A stretch of 64,000 nt of DNA from contig NZ_VWSF01000004.1 of assembly GCF_008629685.1 (NCBI RefSeq), positions 310,001 through 374,000 of the forward strand, in the 5' to 3' direction. Shown here piece by piece: positions 63,326-64,000 of this stretch. Position 1 is the stretch's first letter. Every line of letters begins with the position of its first letter. This stretch comes from Adhaeribacter rhizoryzae (GTDB lineage: Bacteria > Bacteroidota > Bacteroidia > Cytophagales > Hymenobacteraceae). A program made the position numbers and the translations under genes. The notes under the pieces were generated by a model. The model was not told the origin of the DNA, did not search any database, and saw only the letters and a program-made list of their open reading frames with translations.

Positions 63326-63541
63326 TTATAGATCCGTAGGATTATCTAATTTGGCGATAATCTTTTTTACTTCGGTATTCGTGTAGGTTAATTTGGATTG
63401 ACAATATTGAATTAGATCCGAAGCCCTTTTTACCTTTTCCGCCAAATCGTCGATGGGTATATTTTCGTTTTCCAGTTCGTTTACCAAATCGGTTAGTTCT
63501 TCGAGGGCTTGCTGGTACGTAAGATTAAGTTCCTGATTCAT
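63326..63541 (-). CDS. xseB: Exodeoxyribonuclease VII small subunit
   Basis: A 71-residue XseB: LTYQQALEELTDLVNELENENIPIDDLAEKVKRASDLIQYCQSKLTYTNTEVKKI, the two-helix fold of the family. Several small subunits coat the XseA large subunit. It overlaps the end of xseA by 17 bases, the usual coupled arrangement. Confidence 0.95.
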   Translation of the reverse strand: MNQELNLTYQQALEELTDLVNELENENIPIDDLAEKVKRASDLIQYCQSKLTYTNTEVKKIIAKLDNPTDL

Positions 63542-64000
63542 TTGGAGTAGTTTTGGGTAGTACCTGGCTTTCTACTTCGCCGGCATAGAAGCGGGTTTTA
63601 ATTTTATCACCGGCCTGTAAGGTATTTAGGTTAGTTACGGCTTTTCCGTGTTTATAAACAATGGCGTAACCGCGCTTTAATATATTTTGCGGATCGAGGT
63701 GGTTAACCGATTGCAAGTAGTGCCTTAACCTAAAATTTTCTTCTTTCAACCGATTATCGGCATTACAGCTAAGGTTAAATTTAAGTTTTAATAAATTCAT
63801 TTTCTCCTGCTGCAAGCGCTTTTCAGTTAGCAACACTGCCGCATTCATTTGGGTACTTAAAAAGCGTTGCTCCTGGTTTAGTAAATCTTTAACGAGGCTG
63901 CTGATGGTAGTACGGCATTCGTTTAAAATAAGCTCCTGCGAAATTAATATTTCGTTGGTTTTAAGCACCAGTTGCTTTTGCAGTTGCAGCAGTTTTTCGT
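63525..64000 (-). CDS. xseA: Exodeoxyribonuclease VII large subunit, partial
   Basis: The 3' end of the xseA gene; the frame stays open to the window edge beyond the first possible GTG. The visible part is the C-terminal coiled coil (KLLQLQKQLVLKTNEILISQ and following) and the terminal domain HLDPQNILKRGYAIVYKHGKAVTNLNTLQAGDKIKTRFYAGEVESQV, with the LDPxxxLxRGYAIV motif typical of XseA. The nuclease domain lies outside. Confidence 0.95.
   Translation of the reverse strand, partial: EKLLQLQKQLVLKTNEILISQELILNECRTTISSLVKDLLNQEQRFLSTQMNAAVLLTEKRLQQEKMNLLKLKFNLSCNADNRLKEENFRLRHYLQSVNHLDPQNILKRGYAIVYKHGKAVTNLNTLQAGDKIKTRFYAGEVESQVLPKTTPNESGT

Overview
This window looks like chromosomal DNA from a Bacteroidota bacterium of the order Cytophagales, most likely a Hymenobacteraceae member close to Adhaeribacter. 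The genus is inference. The evidence is the gene set: a long insert-containing IspG, glutamine synthetase III, Porin_10, DUF4159 and DUF6728 families, several CarboxypepD_reg TonB receptors, MtaB and MiaB. Several promoters also carry the Bacteroidota -7 element TAnnTTTG, and most starts lack a Shine-Dalgarno sequence.

Layout. 0-6.2 kb: the end of a YjbR-family gene overlapping a DUF6728 membrane protein, a lipoprotein, ispG, an unknown gene and glutamine synthetase III. 6.3-14.9 kb: a membrane sulfatase/LtaS-like enzyme, mtaB, a MarR regulator divergent from a TonB receptor, a double GNAT protein and an outer-membrane protein. 15.1-16.3 kb: a lower-GC patch with a YdeI-like gene and a VapBC-type pair. 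16.4-21.3 kb: a minus-strand run of ABC permease, clan-A glycosidase and TonB receptor. 21.5-28.6 kb: a secreted GATase-like protein, MiaE, Porin_10 and lpxK, then nif3 and a coiled-coil zinc-ribbon gene.

29-38 kb holds housekeeping genes: pabB, miaB, a sigma-54 activator overlapping lptE, an acidic-spacer protein, secG and groESL. 38-47.7 kb: a lipoprotein, a POT transporter, rsmE, DUF4159, a methyltransferase, a cassette-like VOC gene and smc. 48-53 kb: lipid genes (acyltransferase, patatin, accA), a metallo-hydrolase and tRNA-Asp. 53.2-56.4 kb is an AT-rich accessory cluster with two paralogous STAS-like proteins, an XRE regulator and small unknown proteins. 56.6-64 kb: TerC, a haem-binding protein, YceI, a 1012-residue TonB-type barrel protein with an added C-terminal domain, a small CxxC protein and xseB/xseA running off the end.

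The genes form a typical chromosomal backbone of envelope biogenesis (lpxK, lptE, secG, accA, receptors), tRNA/rRNA modification (mtaB, miaB, miaE, rsmE), isoprenoid and folate synthesis and chaperones. I see no intact insertion sequence, prophage or CRISPR array. The unexplained content is mostly between genes: two families of dispersed hairpin repeats, a decayed tRNA-Asp 3' half at 8.2 kb, an attC-like structure beside the VOC gene, and the 53-56 kb cluster.
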